Part shown: positions 35,833 to 45,376 of the stretch, piece by piece
Numbering within the stretch: position 1 is the first letter of the stretch
Layout: every line of letters begins with the position of its first letter
NCBI RefSeq assembly: GCF_022601735.1
Contig: NZ_JAKUMM010000001.1
Span: forward strand, 293,091-357,090
Source of the DNA: Atopomonas sediminilitoris
Lineage (GTDB): Bacteria; Pseudomonadota; Gammaproteobacteria; Pseudomonadales; Pseudomonadaceae
DNA: 64,000 nucleotides
Direction of reading: 5' to 3'
Position numbers and translations under genes: made by a program
Notes under the pieces: model-generated
Told to the model about the DNA's origin: nothing
Seen by the model: the letters and a program-made list of their open reading frames with translations, nothing else
Database searches by the model: none

Positions 35833-37116
35833 CTAACGCAACACATCAAACAAACTTAGGCTACTAATACGCACAAAGCTTTGCTGCGAGGCCTGCAAGA
35901 TGATTTCTTGATAGGACAAGCGCGACAGCGCGTCGGCGTAGTCCAGATCACGCAAATCAGACTGCACGCCTTGGTTGATCAGGGTGACGTCTTGGTTAAA
36001 AAACTCTGTCGACTCCACCACATTAAGCCGCGCGCCGATGGCGCCTTGGCCTTCGAGCACTTTGCCGAGCGTTTCATCCACGTTGGTGATCGCTACGGCT
36101 ACTGAGTCCCGTATTTTTTTATTGCCCTCGGGATTATCGGCAGCATTTTCTAACGCGATACGTAGGTCGTAGACGCTGTTGAGGATGCTGCGCTTTTCTA
36201 AGGCAGGGTTGCGGTTGATGGTGAAGTCGTCACCGGCCGCTGGAATGTCATCAAACTCAACACGCACACCGCCATAGCGGATGGTGTCTGAGCCGTCCGG
36301 ATTATCGTCGAGCTGCCCGTTTGCGAGTGGCGTATACGAACCCGGCAGCAAAGGATCCGCTAAGTCGTAGATTTCATAATCGACCGCGCTGGTGAAACGG
36401 ATGCCGACGCCATCACCTGCCGCAGGCCCCGTGGCGCTTCGTGGAAACACCGTGTCATACGCCAGCTTGTCTTCAACTAAGCCCAGCGAAATCCGCCCTG
36501 TGCCGGTATTGGTGCCGGTAGCAGCGGTAGTGACGCGATTGGCGTTAAAGCTATTTTCAAACAGGGCCTTACCGTTGTCGTTAATCGGCACAAAGGTGCT
36601 ACTGGCAATCTGGATTTCGCGCTGGCCTTCGTCACCTTGGTACAGGTACGGGCCGGCAGCGTTAGTGCCGTCAAAGATAAAGGGCTGGGTTTTGCCGACG
36701 TTACCGGCAAACAAGTACTCACCGCGAGCATTGCGGCTGTTGAGTAGGTTGAGCAGCTCTTCTTCGCGCTCTTGCAGCTCTTTGGCCAAAGCCGCCTTGT
36801 CGGTAGCGTCTTGCGCGCCGTCACCGGCTTGGATAGCAATCTCACGCACGCGCTGCATCACATTGCCAACAGAGGTCAGAATGCTCTCCTCCTGCGTCAG
36901 GCTGTTTTGCGCGGCGGTGAGGTTGGACTGGTATTGATCGTAGAGCGACTTTTCTTGCTCTAACTGCAGCAGGCGCGCGGCCGCGACCGGGTCATCCGCT
37001 GGGGTGAGGATGCGTTTGCCGGTGCTGATTTGCTCTTGCGAGCGGGTCAAGTCAGCGTAGTTACGCTGCAAGCCTGAAATGGCGTTATTAAAGGCCTGTA
37101 CTGTAGAGATACGCAT
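35833..37116 (-). CDS. flgL: Flagellar hook-filament junction protein FlgL (HAP3)
   Basis: FlgL joins hook to filament together with FlgK. The 427-residue protein has a flagellin-like N terminus (MRISTVQAFNNAISGLQRNY, SQEQISTGKRILTPADDPVA) and C terminus (LDYADALSRLSYQEIILQAS, ending FVRISSLSLFDVLR). It is the last gene of flgFGHIJKL, 11 bases after flgK. Confidence 0.96.
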   Translation of the reverse strand: MRISTVQAFNNAISGLQRNYADLTRSQEQISTGKRILTPADDPVAAARLLQLEQEKSLYDQYQSNLTAAQNSLTQEESILTSVGNVMQRVREIAIQAGDGAQDATDKAALAKELQEREEELLNLLNSRNARGEYLFAGNVGKTQPFIFDGTNAAGPYLYQGDEGQREIQIASSTFVPINDNGKALFENSFNANRVTTAATGTNTGTGRISLGLVEDKLAYDTVFPRSATGPAAGDGVGIRFTSAVDYEIYDLADPLLPGSYTPLANGQLDDNPDGSDTIRYGGVRVEFDDIPAAGDDFTINRNPALEKRSILNSVYDLRIALENAADNPEGNKKIRDSVAVAITNVDETLGKVLEGQGAIGARLNVVESTEFFNQDVTLINQGVQSDLRDLDYADALSRLSYQEIILQASQQSFVRISSLSLFDVLR

Positions 37117-37127
37117 AGCGGGCCTCG

Positions 37128-39146
37128 TTACCTGAAGGTGCTAATAAGGGTATCGAACGTAGAGCGCGCGACTTGAATCAGCTGCGCCGCCGCTTGGTAA
37201 TACTGCTGAAACTGCACCAAGTTGGCCGCCTCTTCATCTAAGTTCACCGCTGACAACGAGTCGCGGTTGTCGTTGGCTTGCTTAAGGATAATCTCGCTGG
37301 CTTCGTTATCGATCCGCGCTTGACTGGTGAGCGTGCCCACGCGCTCGACCAAGTCACTATAACCATCGGTAAAGCTCGCACCGGTAGTGGTCGGTGCCGA
37401 GGGATCAACCCCGATGGTGGCCTTGGACTGCAAGCCTACCAGCTCAAGCCCGTTTAAGTTGTTAGACACCCCATTGGCGTTGAAGTTAAGGCTAAAGGTG
37501 TCGCCCGTTTGCGGCACGCCGCTTAAATCAAACTCGAAGGTGTAAGTCCCATCACTGACGGTGAGTTTATTGGTTTGCCCAGGCGTAATGGTGGTCGTGG
37601 CCCCGCCAGGCACAAAGCCTGCACCGGAGCCAGAACCCGCTAAGGTCAGCTGATTGGTGCCGGCATTAAAAGTCAAATTCAAGCCACCCGCGCCAAAAAA
37701 GCCGGTAGCGCCGGTGAGCCCTGTCAGCACAATAGGGCTTGGCCCACCGGTAAGTTTTAGCGGCCCCAAGGTGCCGTTACCGCTGTTGGTGATGGTCGCC
37801 TCGCCTTTACCGGGGCCGGCAAAGGCCAGTTGATCGGCCTGATCGAGCTGACGAGCAATATCGGTGGCGCCACGGCGGGTCGGCTGCAGGGTGAAGGTGT
37901 CACCGACGTTGAAGGTGCCGCTTTGTAAGTTAAGGCTTAAACCATCAAACGCGATGCTGCCGGGAATTGCCGGCAAGGCCCCGCTTGCCACTGCCGACTG
38001 GTCACTCAAGCGCCGCACAGTGAAGCCCGCGGCGGTCACTTCAAACTCGTAATCGCTCAGAGTTAATTGGCTGGAATCGGTGATGGTCAGGTCTAGAGTA
38101 TTGGTGCCGGTATTCGCTGGCTGCGCCAATACACGCAACCTTGCTGCCAGCGGATCATTCACACTGCGGAATAACTCAGCACCGGGCTGACCGCGCAGGT
38201 CGATACCCTGCCCTAACTGCTGATTAACCCGATCGGCGATGGCTATCGAGAGCCGCCCTAGGCTGTTGTAGGTGCTGTCGAGCACCTCATTACGGAACTG
38301 CAACAAACCACCGATTTCACCGCCGCTGCCGCTTAACAGCGAGGTGATGTCCTGCTGACTGGAGCCGGAGATAAAGTTCACGTTGAACTTGCTAGGATCT
38401 TCAATGCTTGGGGTCGCGCTTAAGGTGGCGGAGGTTTTACCTACCACCAGCGGCTGGCCGCTGCCGACGAACAGGTTCACCGAGCCGTCGTCTTGCGCCA
38501 CCGTGCTAATGCCGACCAACTCAGACAACTGGCGCATCACCTCTTCACGGGCATCCAGCAAGTCGTTGGGTTCTTTGCCATTGGCTTTGGCCAGGGCAAT
38601 GGCATCGTTGTATTGCGCCACGCTGGCCGATAAGCGATTGACCTTATCGGTCACCGCCACCAACTGCTGATTCACAAAGCTGTTTTGCTTATCGAGCTGC
38701 TCGTAGACGGTATTGAAACGCTTGGCCAAACCTTCGGCCTCCGACAGCAGCAGCTGGCGACCGGCGACCGAGCCTGGGTCTTCGGCGGCCACTTGCACGG
38801 CGGAGAAAAACTTTTGCAGCCCCGGAGTGATGCCGGTTTGGCTGTTGGCCAACAGCGAGTCGATCTGCTCGATTTGGTCGCGGTAATTGCTTAGCTGACT
38901 GTCCAGGCTGGTGGCGCTGCGCAACTGGCTGACCAGCAAATCCGAGGCAATCCGGCGAATATCGGCCGTACTCACCCCAGAGCCGACGTAACCGGCACCG
39001 GAGAACTGCGGCAGACGCGTGGCATTGAGCGTTTCTTGGCGCGAAAAACCGGGCGTGCTGACGTTGGCAATGTTATGCCCAGTCACCGTCAGCGAGTTCT
39101 TGCTCGCCGCCAGCCCCGAAAGGCCTATGTTGAGTAGATCAGCCAT
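37128..39146 (-). CDS. flgK: Flagellar hook-associated protein FlgK (HAP1)
   Basis: FlgK is the proximal hook-filament junction protein. The 672-residue protein has the axial-protein N terminus MADLLNIGLSGLAASKNSLT with NIANVSTPGFSRQ, a long variable middle rich in Gly, Thr and Leu (about residues 340-560), and the conserved C-terminal LDEEAANLVQFQQYYQAAAQ followed by RSTFDTLISTFR. The size is on the large side of the family because of the middle domain. It lies 10 bases after flgJ. Confidence 0.97.
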   Translation of the reverse strand: MADLLNIGLSGLAASKNSLTVTGHNIANVSTPGFSRQETLNATRLPQFSGAGYVGSGVSTADIRRIASDLLVSQLRSATSLDSQLSNYRDQIEQIDSLLANSQTGITPGLQKFFSAVQVAAEDPGSVAGRQLLLSEAEGLAKRFNTVYEQLDKQNSFVNQQLVAVTDKVNRLSASVAQYNDAIALAKANGKEPNDLLDAREEVMRQLSELVGISTVAQDDGSVNLFVGSGQPLVVGKTSATLSATPSIEDPSKFNVNFISGSSQQDITSLLSGSGGEIGGLLQFRNEVLDSTYNSLGRLSIAIADRVNQQLGQGIDLRGQPGAELFRSVNDPLAARLRVLAQPANTGTNTLDLTITDSSQLTLSDYEFEVTAAGFTVRRLSDQSAVASGALPAIPGSIAFDGLSLNLQSGTFNVGDTFTLQPTRRGATDIARQLDQADQLAFAGPGKGEATITNSGNGTLGPLKLTGGPSPIVLTGLTGATGFFGAGGLNLTFNAGTNQLTLAGSGSGAGFVPGGATTTITPGQTNKLTVSDGTYTFEFDLSGVPQTGDTFSLNFNANGVSNNLNGLELVGLQSKATIGVDPSAPTTTGASFTDGYSDLVERVGTLTSQARIDNEASEIILKQANDNRDSLSAVNLDEEAANLVQFQQYYQAAAQLIQVARSTFDTLISTFR

Positions 39147-39156
39147 GCTTTAGTCC

Positions 39157-40302
39157 TCAACCGGCCGGCGTACTGCCAGTGGCAGCAGCAATGTGGGTGT
39201 AGGTTTGCATCTGCCGGGCGATTTGAGAGATCTTGCGCGCGTACTGCGGATCAGTGGCGTAGCCTGCTTTTTGCAGCTCGCGCGCGTAGACATCACCGTT
39301 ATCGGCCGAGGCCAACGCTTCTTGATAGCGCGGATTACTCTTCAGAAACGCTACATAGTCGTTAAAGCTGTCGGCGTAGCTGTCGTAAGCGCGGAAGTTG
39401 GCCACTTGGCGCTCGCGCTTGTTGCCGACAAACTCGGTGGTCACTACCCGCGCCGAGTCCCCTTCCCAACTGTTGTGGGTTTTGATGCCAAACAGGTTGT
39501 GGCTGCTCTTGCCTTCGCCGGTGCGAATCATGTGCTTGCCCCAGCCGGTTTCGAGTGCGGCTTGCGCGACCAAGAAACGCGGTTCGACACCCAGCTCACC
39601 AGCCGCTTGTTCCGCCATCGGCAGCATGTGTTCAATAAAGTCCTGCGCGTTGGCGAAAGCCGACTTACTCGGCGCCAACGGCGGCTGCGCCAAGCGGCGC
39701 CCTTGGAACAGATCAGCGCCCTGCACTGCCGGCGCTTCGGGCGCCGCAAAACTTTGTGCCGCGTCGTTATTCGCCACCGCGCTAGGCGGCACGATGCCGG
39801 CCAACACGCGATCGGTCAGCTTGCCAGGCAAACTCAAGCGGCGCTGATTGATCAGGCCGGAGTCATCACGGGCGCTGTCGGGGGCGGCGACTACGTTTTT
39901 GCGCGACAAACTCTTGCCGCTCACCACTGGGGCACTGTCGCTGTCGGGCGTGGCCATCTGCGGGAATGGGTTGGCGCGCTGAACGCCCTCTTGCAGCTGG
40001 CTCATCTGCCGCACCAGCACATCAGCCAGGCCAATACCGGGCTTTTGCGCCAGCGACACCGACAGCTGCTGGTCGTACATGTCTTGATAAAACTTGGTTT
40101 CTTTACTGTTGAGGTAGTTGTCTTCGCTGAACACTTCGGTGGCTTTGCGCATCGCCTTGAGCATTTCATTGACGAACAAGGACTCAAATTCGCGGGCCAC
40201 CTTGGTGATGTTTTCCAGCGAGTTCTTTTGTTCACCGACCTTGAGCTTGTTCAGCCGATTAAGGTCGGTGTAACTGGCGTTCATGTCGTAATCAATGCTC
40301 AT
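39157..40302 (-). CDS. flgJ: Bifunctional rod scaffold / peptidoglycan hydrolase FlgJ
   Basis: FlgJ caps the growing rod and cuts a hole in the peptidoglycan for it. The 381-residue protein has the N-terminal scaffold domain (VAREFESLFVNEMLKAMRKA, FYQDMYDQQLSVSLAQ), a variable linker of roughly 110 residues, and a C-terminal glucosaminidase domain with catalytic-type Glu E251 in AQAALETGWGKH and NLFGIKTHNSWEGDS. It is therefore the dual-domain gammaproteobacterial form. It lies between flgI and flgK. Confidence 0.97.
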   Translation of the reverse strand: MSIDYDMNASYTDLNRLNKLKVGEQKNSLENITKVAREFESLFVNEMLKAMRKATEVFSEDNYLNSKETKFYQDMYDQQLSVSLAQKPGIGLADVLVRQMSQLQEGVQRANPFPQMATPDSDSAPVVSGKSLSRKNVVAAPDSARDDSGLINQRRLSLPGKLTDRVLAGIVPPSAVANNDAAQSFAAPEAPAVQGADLFQGRRLAQPPLAPSKSAFANAQDFIEHMLPMAEQAAGELGVEPRFLVAQAALETGWGKHMIRTGEGKSSHNLFGIKTHNSWEGDSARVVTTEFVGNKRERQVANFRAYDSYADSFNDYVAFLKSNPRYQEALASADNGDVYARELQKAGYATDPQYARKISQIARQMQTYTHIAAATGSTPAG

Positions 40303-40311
40303 GGGGATACC

Positions 40312-41412
40312 TCAAATCACGATCAGGTCGGCTTGCAAAGCGCCGGCCTGTTTTAACGCTTCAAGAATGGCCATCAAGTCACTGGGCGCGGCGCCGACTA
40401 AGTTCACCGCGCGCACGATTTGGTCGAGCGTGGTACCGGGGCCGAACTTGAACATGGGCTTGGCTTCTTCATCCACCCCCACGCGCGAGCGCGGCACCAC
40501 GGCGGTTTGGCCACCGGACAGCGCCTCGGGCTGGCTGACCAAAGGATCTTCGGTGATGGTCACGGTGAGGCTGCCATGGGTCACAGCCGCCGGTGACACG
40601 CGCACGTTTTGCCCGATCACGATGGTGCCGGTGCGCGAATTAATGATGACTTTGGCCATAGCTTGGCCAGGCTCGACCTCTAGGTTCTCCAGAATCGACA
40701 GGTAATCGACACGCTGGCTAGGGTCGCGCGGCGCGCTGACGCGAATCGAAGTCGCATCCAAGGCCTGCGCTACGCCTGGGCCAAGCAAATCATTGATGCG
40801 ATCAACAATGCGCTTGGCAGTGGTGAAATCGGCACGATTAAGGTTAAGAGTCAGGCTGTCGCCTTGCGCAAAGGGACTCGGCACTGCCCGCTCCACCATA
40901 GCGCCACCGGGAATCCGCCCGGCCGAGGGAATATTGGCGGTAATCCGCGAACCATCGGCACCGCTGGCATCAAAGCCGCCCACCACCAAGTTGCCTTGCG
41001 CAATGGCGTAAACGTTGCCGTCGATCCCTTTCAGCGGGGTCATCAGCAGGCTACCGCCACGCAGGCTTTTGGCGTTACCGATGGAAGAAATGGTCACATC
41101 AATCGCCTGCCCAGGCTTAGTAAAGGGCGGTAACTCGGCATGGATCGACACCGCCGCGACGTTTTTCAGCTGCACATTGCCGCCAGCCGGCACCTTGATG
41201 CCGAACTGCGCCAACATGTTGTTAAAGGTTTGCAGGGTGAACGGGGTTTGTGTGGTTTGGTCGCCCGTGCCATTAAGCCCCACCACCAAGCCGTAACCGA
41301 TCAGTTGGTTACTGCGTACACCTTGAATGGTGGACAAGTCTTTTAAGCGCTCAGCCTGAGCCACAGGCAATAACAGCAGCGTGAGGGCAAGGCTAAGCAA
41401 CAGACGGCACAT
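40312..41412 (-). CDS. flgI: Flagellar P-ring protein FlgI
   Basis: FlgI builds the periplasmic P ring that serves as a bushing for the rod. The 366-residue protein has a signal peptide ([20 protein letters not shown], cleavage before ERLKD) and the conserved [39 protein letters not shown] and [20 protein letters not shown] segments. The ATG at 41412 has GAGGG 8 bases upstream. A GTG eight codons earlier would overlap flgH and is less likely. Confidence 0.97.
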   Translation of the reverse strand: MCRLLLSLALTLLLLPVAQAERLKDLSTIQGVRSNQLIGYGLVVGLNGTGDQTTQTPFTLQTFNNMLAQFGIKVPAGGNVQLKNVAAVSIHAELPPFTKPGQAIDVTISSIGNAKSLRGGSLLMTPLKGIDGNVYAIAQGNLVVGGFDASGADGSRITANIPSAGRIPGGAMVERAVPSPFAQGDSLTLNLNRADFTTAKRIVDRINDLLGPGVAQALDATSIRVSAPRDPSQRVDYLSILENLEVEPGQAMAKVIINSRTGTIVIGQNVRVSPAAVTHGSLTVTITEDPLVSQPEALSGGQTAVVPRSRVGVDEEAKPMFKFGPGTTLDQIVRAVNLVGAAPSDLMAILEALKQAGALQADLIVI

Positions 41413-41423
41413 AGGGTTCACCC

Positions 41424-42137
41424 TCAAAACGGCCACAGTGGGCTTAAGAAGAAACGGTCCAACCAGCCGGGTTGACTGGCATCGGCAAACGCACCAGTGC
41501 CGGAATAGGTGATGCGGGCATCGGCCACGCGGGTCGATGGCACGGTGTTGTCTTGGGCGATATCGTCAGAGCGAATCAAGCCTTGGATACGGATCAGCTC
41601 ATCGCCGGTGTTCAGCGTCATCCACTTTTCGCCACGAATGGCCAGCACGCCGTTGGGCATCACATCGGAAACCGTCACGGTGATCGAACCGGTTAGGCTG
41701 TTGCTTTGCCCCGCCTCGCTTTCACCTTCAAACGAGCGATCGCCGCTATAGCTGCTGTTGAGGCCTAAGCGGTCATTTTCCGCGCCCAAAAAGCCCAAGC
41801 CGGACAGCGGATTTTTCGGGCTCACCGTCATACCCAAAATGGTCGGCACACCAATGTTGGTGGTGCTTTTCTTGTCGATGCCCGAGTCGGCCTTTTTGCT
41901 GGCGGCCATTTTCTCATCCAGGGTAATGGTGATGATGTCGCCCACCCGGTACGCCTTGCGATCGTCGTACAGGTTCATCTCAAAGCCGGCTTGATAAATC
42001 GCACCGCTATTGCTTTGCGGTGCCACAGGCGTACGCGGCAGCACCGGCGCAAAGGCGGCATCGTCCGGCTTAGGCGGCGGTGTCACGCAACCGGCCAAGC
42101 TGACGGCAAGGGCAAGCACAACAAGAAAACGGCTCAT
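41424..42137 (-). CDS. flgH: Flagellar L-ring lipoprotein FlgH
   Basis: FlgH forms the outer-membrane L ring. The 237-residue precursor has a lipoprotein signal with lipobox LAGC (lipidated C17). The L-ring domain follows: [60 protein letters not shown]. It lies between flgG and flgI in the flgF operon. Confidence 0.97.
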   Translation of the reverse strand: MSRFLVVLALAVSLAGCVTPPPKPDDAAFAPVLPRTPVAPQSNSGAIYQAGFEMNLYDDRKAYRVGDIITITLDEKMAASKKADSGIDKKSTTNIGVPTILGMTVSPKNPLSGLGFLGAENDRLGLNSSYSGDRSFEGESEAGQSNSLTGSITVTVSDVMPNGVLAIRGEKWMTLNTGDELIRIQGLIRSDDIAQDNTVPSTRVADARITYSGTGAFADASQPGWLDRFFLSPLWPF

Positions 42138-42160
42138 ATCAATTACCTACTCAATTCGCC

Positions 42161-42946
42161 TTACAGGTTCTGGCTGATGTAGCCCAGCATCTGATCGGCG
42201 GTGGAAACCACTTTCGAGTTCATCTCGTAGGCGCGCTGGGTGGTGATCATGTTGACCAGCTCTTCCACCACGCTGACGTTGGAGTTCTCCAAGGTGTTCT
42301 GCAAAATTTGTCCCAAGCCATTCAAGCCGGGGGTGTTGGGCTGCGGCGCGCCGCTGGCGGCGGTTTCTAAAAACAGGTTATTGCCGTAAGCCTGCAAACC
42401 GGCGGGGTTAATGAAGTCGGCGGTTTGGATATTGCCGATCACCTGCGGCGTGGGGTTACCGAAGGTGGTCACCGACACGGTGCCGTCTTCACCCACGGTG
42501 AAGGTTTGCACCTCTGGCGGCACCACAATGGCAGGCTCCAGCGAGAAGCCTTGCGAGGTCACCAACTGGCCATCTGAGTTCAGGTGAAAGCTACCGTCGC
42601 GGCTGTAACCCAAGGTGCCGTCGGGCAGCAAAATCTGAAAAAAGCCCCGGCCGTTAATCGCCATATCCAACGGCTGCTCGGTGGTTTGCAAGCTGCCGGT
42701 GGTGAACACCTTTTGCGTGCCGGTCACGCGCACACCGGTACCCAGCTGCAAACCAGAGGGCAGTTGACTGTCTTGACTGGACTGACCGCCAGGCTGACGA
42801 CGAATTTGATAGATCAAATCTTCAAACTCGGCGCGATCGCGCTTAAAGCCGGTGGTCGAGACGTTAGCCAAGTTGTTGGCGATGGTGTTCAGATTGATGT
42901 CTTGCGCTTGCAGACCTGTCTTACTTACCCACAGTGCCGGAATCAT
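42161..42946 (-). CDS. flgG: Distal rod protein FlgG
   Basis: FlgG makes up the distal rod. The 261-residue protein starts MIPALWVSKTGLQAQDINLN with NNLANVSTTGFKRDRAEFED (the Ser/Thr-rich FlgG-type loop). The FlgG-specific LEPAIVVPPEVQTFTVGEDG and C-terminal ELVNMITTQRAYEMNSKVVS are also present. Length is standard. It follows flgF by 46 bases. Confidence 0.97.
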   Translation of the reverse strand: MIPALWVSKTGLQAQDINLNTIANNLANVSTTGFKRDRAEFEDLIYQIRRQPGGQSSQDSQLPSGLQLGTGVRVTGTQKVFTTGSLQTTEQPLDMAINGRGFFQILLPDGTLGYSRDGSFHLNSDGQLVTSQGFSLEPAIVVPPEVQTFTVGEDGTVSVTTFGNPTPQVIGNIQTADFINPAGLQAYGNNLFLETAASGAPQPNTPGLNGLGQILQNTLENSNVSVVEELVNMITTQRAYEMNSKVVSTADQMLGYISQNL

Positions 42947-42992
42947 GGTGTTCTCCTTGCGGCGACGTAAAACCGTCGGCCGCGTTGGTTAA

Positions 42993-43733
42993 TTAGCTAA
43001 TCTGCAAGACCCGTTCCATCGAGCGGGCGTTGTCTTCGGCGGTGCTCATCATCTTGACGTTGAGCTCAAACTGGCGAGACAGCGACATGATCGATGTCAT
43101 CTCCTCCACCGCATTGACGTTGCTGCTTTCTAGAAAGCCGGAAACCATCCGCACCGCGCCATCCACCGGTGCTTCACCACCGTCTTTGAGCCGCATCAGG
43201 CCGTCGGTGCCTTTCTCTAATTGGTCGTCTTCTGGCTGGACCAGCTTGATGCGCTCGACTTCGGAGACCACGCTGGGCGCTTCGCCGGCACCGCGAATAC
43301 TGATGGTGCCGTCTAAGCCAACCTCAACTTGCTGCTCAGGCGGCAACGCAATCGGCCCGGCGTTGCCCATCACCGGCAAACCATCGCCGGTACGCAACAT
43401 GCCTACAGAATCGATGATCAGGCTGCCGGTGCGCACATACGCTTCTTTGCCATCGGGGGCTTGCACGGCGATCCAGCCTTTGCCGCTGACGGCCACATCC
43501 AGATCGCGCCCGGTTTCTTGCAGGCTGCCAGGCTGTAAATCGGTGGCCGGGCGCTCGCTCATGCTCATCACACGGCTAGGAAAGCCAGGGCCAAACACCT
43601 GCATGGCCCGCGCCTGTTCGTAGTCGCGACGAAAACCTGAGGTATTCACATTGGCGAGGTTGTTGGCGTGAGCACGTTGCGCCAGCGTATTTTGCTGGGC
43701 GCCGGTCATGGCCACATAAAGCATCTTGTCCAC
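42993..43733 (-). CDS. flgF: Proximal rod protein FlgF
   Basis: FlgF is a proximal rod protein. The 246-residue protein begins MDKMLYVAMTGAQQNTLAQR with NNLANVNTSGFRRDYEQARA and ends with the axial C-terminal motif EEMTSIMSLSRQFELNVKMM. It leads flgFGHIJKL, with a near-consensus sigma54 promoter 50 bases upstream. Confidence 0.97.
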   Translation of the reverse strand: MDKMLYVAMTGAQQNTLAQRAHANNLANVNTSGFRRDYEQARAMQVFGPGFPSRVMSMSERPATDLQPGSLQETGRDLDVAVSGKGWIAVQAPDGKEAYVRTGSLIIDSVGMLRTGDGLPVMGNAGPIALPPEQQVEVGLDGTISIRGAGEAPSVVSEVERIKLVQPEDDQLEKGTDGLMRLKDGGEAPVDGAVRMVSGFLESSNVNAVEEMTSIMSLSRQFELNVKMMSTAEDNARSMERVLQIS

Positions 43734-43782
43734 AGTGTGTTCTCCTCATCAGCGCTGGGGCTGGTGTACTTAACAGGAGAAC

Positions 43783-43798
43783 AGCAAGGGCTGTGCCA
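43783..43798 (-). promoter_or_regulatory. Sigma54 -24/-12 promoter of flgFGHIJKL
   Basis: The minus strand reads TGGCACAGCCCTTGCT: consensus TGGCAC and TTGCT, GG-GC spacing 10. It lies 50 bases upstream of the flgF ATG. The rest of the 268-base flgE-flgF gap holds an A/T-rich stretch, the CGGCAA array and the flgE hairpin. Confidence 0.9.
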
Positions 43799-43883
43799 GA
43801 TTCAATAAATTAATCTATCTGATTGATTTAAATAGAATTTATGTCTTGAAGAAACGCAGGGATTTGACCACTCGTTTGGCCAC

Positions 43884-43925
43884 CGGCAGCTCGCTGCCGC
43901 TTACGGCAAACCGGCAAACCGGCAA
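43884..43925. repeat. CGGCAA tandem array between flgE and flgF
   Basis: CGGCAA occurs at 43904, 43912 and 43920, an exact 8-base period (unit CGGCAAAC). It is preceded by a CGGCAG/CTGCCG hairpin at 43884-43899 with loop CTCG. It is noncoding and sits about 90-140 bases upstream of the flgF sigma54 element, a distance compatible with an activator-binding (enhancer) region, though nothing in the sequence proves that. Confidence 0.6.
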
Positions 43926-43947
43926 ATCGCCAAAAAAGACGGAAGGG

Positions 43948-43989
43948 ACACCGCGCAGCGACCGACGTCAGCCAGTCAGTGCGCGGTGT
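43948..43989 (-). terminator. Hairpin after flgE, possible terminator
   Basis: ACACCGCGCA and TGCGCGGTGT form a perfect 10-base-pair stem with a 22-base loop, 12 bases past the flgE stop. On the minus strand a T run (CTTTTTT) appears only about 10 bases beyond the stem, so termination is plausible but not classical. Confidence 0.55.
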
Positions 43990-44001
43990 TTAGTGCTGGA
44001 T

Positions 44002-45354
44002 TTAGCGGATATTGATCAGGGTTTGGGTCACGGTGTCTTCGGTCTGAATGGTTTTGGCGTTGGCCTGATAATTACGTTGCGCGACGATCAGGTTCACCAA
44101 CTCATCCGACAGCTCAACGTTGGACTGCTCCAGCGCGCCCGACTGCAAAGCCCCCAAAGTGCCGGTGCGCGGCGTACCTTCGACTGCGGTGCCCGAGGTA
44201 AAGGACTCGGCCCAAGCCGTTTTACCCACTGGAGTTAGGCCTTGTACGTTGGCAAAGCTGGCCAAGATCACCTGCCCCTGCACCCGCGACTGGCCGTTGG
44301 TGTAACGGGCAAAAGCCACGCCAGTGTCGTCGATTTCAAGGCCGGCCAGCTCGCCGGTGGTGTAACCATCCTGCACCACACGGTTAACCGCAAAGGCGGC
44401 GGCATACTGGTTACTGCTGCGGATATCGAAATCAAAGGTCAGCGGCGAGGCCGCACCGTTGGTCAGCGGTGCACTGATACCCACAATACCGGTCGCCACC
44501 CCCGCCGAGGCGTTAAGCGGCGGCGACGGCGGCGGCGGCTGCGGCGGCAGCGTGGTCGCCGTCAACGCACCCGAGGATGAAAACTGCGCCGTAAACATGG
44601 GCAGCTGCGGCGCAGTGTTGTGCAGCGCCGTGCCATCCATGGTCATAAACACATCCCAGGTATTGGTGGTACCCGGCTGCAGCACGTAAAACTGCGACAA
44701 CACATGGGAGTTACCCAAGCTGTCGAACACATTGACCGACGTCGCCGAGTTATAGGTTTGCGGATTGGTCGGGTCGAACACCGCCCGCGCTGCCGCCAAA
44801 CCTGCCGCGCCACCACCGGCAGTGGTGTAGGCATCGTTGTACAGCGTCGGCACCGTGCTGGCGGCGTTTAAGTTCATGCCTTGGGTAATACCGGTCGTTG
44901 CTCTTGGTGCTTGGCTGGCAGTGTCAATTTGTAAGTCAGTGCGCACACCGTTAATGATGTTGCCATTGGCATCGGCGCCATAGCCCTGCAGGCGATAACC
45001 AAAGTTATTCACCAGATAGCCTTCGCGGTCGGTACCAAAGTAGCCGGCACGGGTATAGCCAATTTCACCATTGTTGCTGGTGACAAAGAAGCCATTGCCG
45101 TTAATCGCAAGATCGAGGCTGTTTTGGGTGAAGTTGATGTTGCCTTGGTTAAACAGCTGCGACACATCCGACAGCAATACACCGCTGCCCTTGGGAATAC
45201 TGCCACTACCGGTGGTCGAGGCCGCGTACACATCGGCGAACTCTGCCCGCGACTGTTTGAAGCCGACAGTACCAGCGTTAGCGATGTTGTTACCGGTGAC
45301 GTTAAGGTCGCTGGCAGCGGCGCGGATACCACTTAAACCTGTATTAAATGCCAT
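44002..45354 (-). CDS. flgE: Flagellar hook protein FlgE
   Basis: FlgE polymerises into the hook, the universal joint of the flagellum. The 450-residue protein has the axial N terminus (MAFNTGLSGIRAAASDLNVT, NNIANAGTVGFKQSRAEFAD), the FlgE-type SVNVFDSLGNSHVLSQFYVL segment, and the C-terminal ELVNLIVAQRNYQANAKTIQ. A polyproline stretch PPQPPPPSPP sits in the outer domain, encoded at 44518-44547, and is not a usual hook feature. Last gene of flgBCDE, 22 bases after flgD. Confidence 0.97.
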   Translation of the reverse strand: MAFNTGLSGIRAAASDLNVTGNNIANAGTVGFKQSRAEFADVYAASTTGSGSIPKGSGVLLSDVSQLFNQGNINFTQNSLDLAINGNGFFVTSNNGEIGYTRAGYFGTDREGYLVNNFGYRLQGYGADANGNIINGVRTDLQIDTASQAPRATTGITQGMNLNAASTVPTLYNDAYTTAGGGAAGLAAARAVFDPTNPQTYNSATSVNVFDSLGNSHVLSQFYVLQPGTTNTWDVFMTMDGTALHNTAPQLPMFTAQFSSSGALTATTLPPQPPPPSPPLNASAGVATGIVGISAPLTNGAASPLTFDFDIRSSNQYAAAFAVNRVVQDGYTTGELAGLEIDDTGVAFARYTNGQSRVQGQVILASFANVQGLTPVGKTAWAESFTSGTAVEGTPRTGTLGALQSGALEQSNVELSDELVNLIVAQRNYQANAKTIQTEDTVTQTLINIR

Positions 45355-45376
45355 TGTCTTATCCTCTGCGTGCCAA

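Noticed and set aside
39193..40356. 387-residue open frame on the plus strand opposite flgJ
   Set aside because: It is the antisense of a certain gene, has no family features, and its codon pattern mirrors flgJ.
43846..44238. 130-residue plus-strand frame across the flgE-flgF gap
   Set aside because: Most of it is antisense to flgE and it runs through the CGGCAA array and terminator hairpin.
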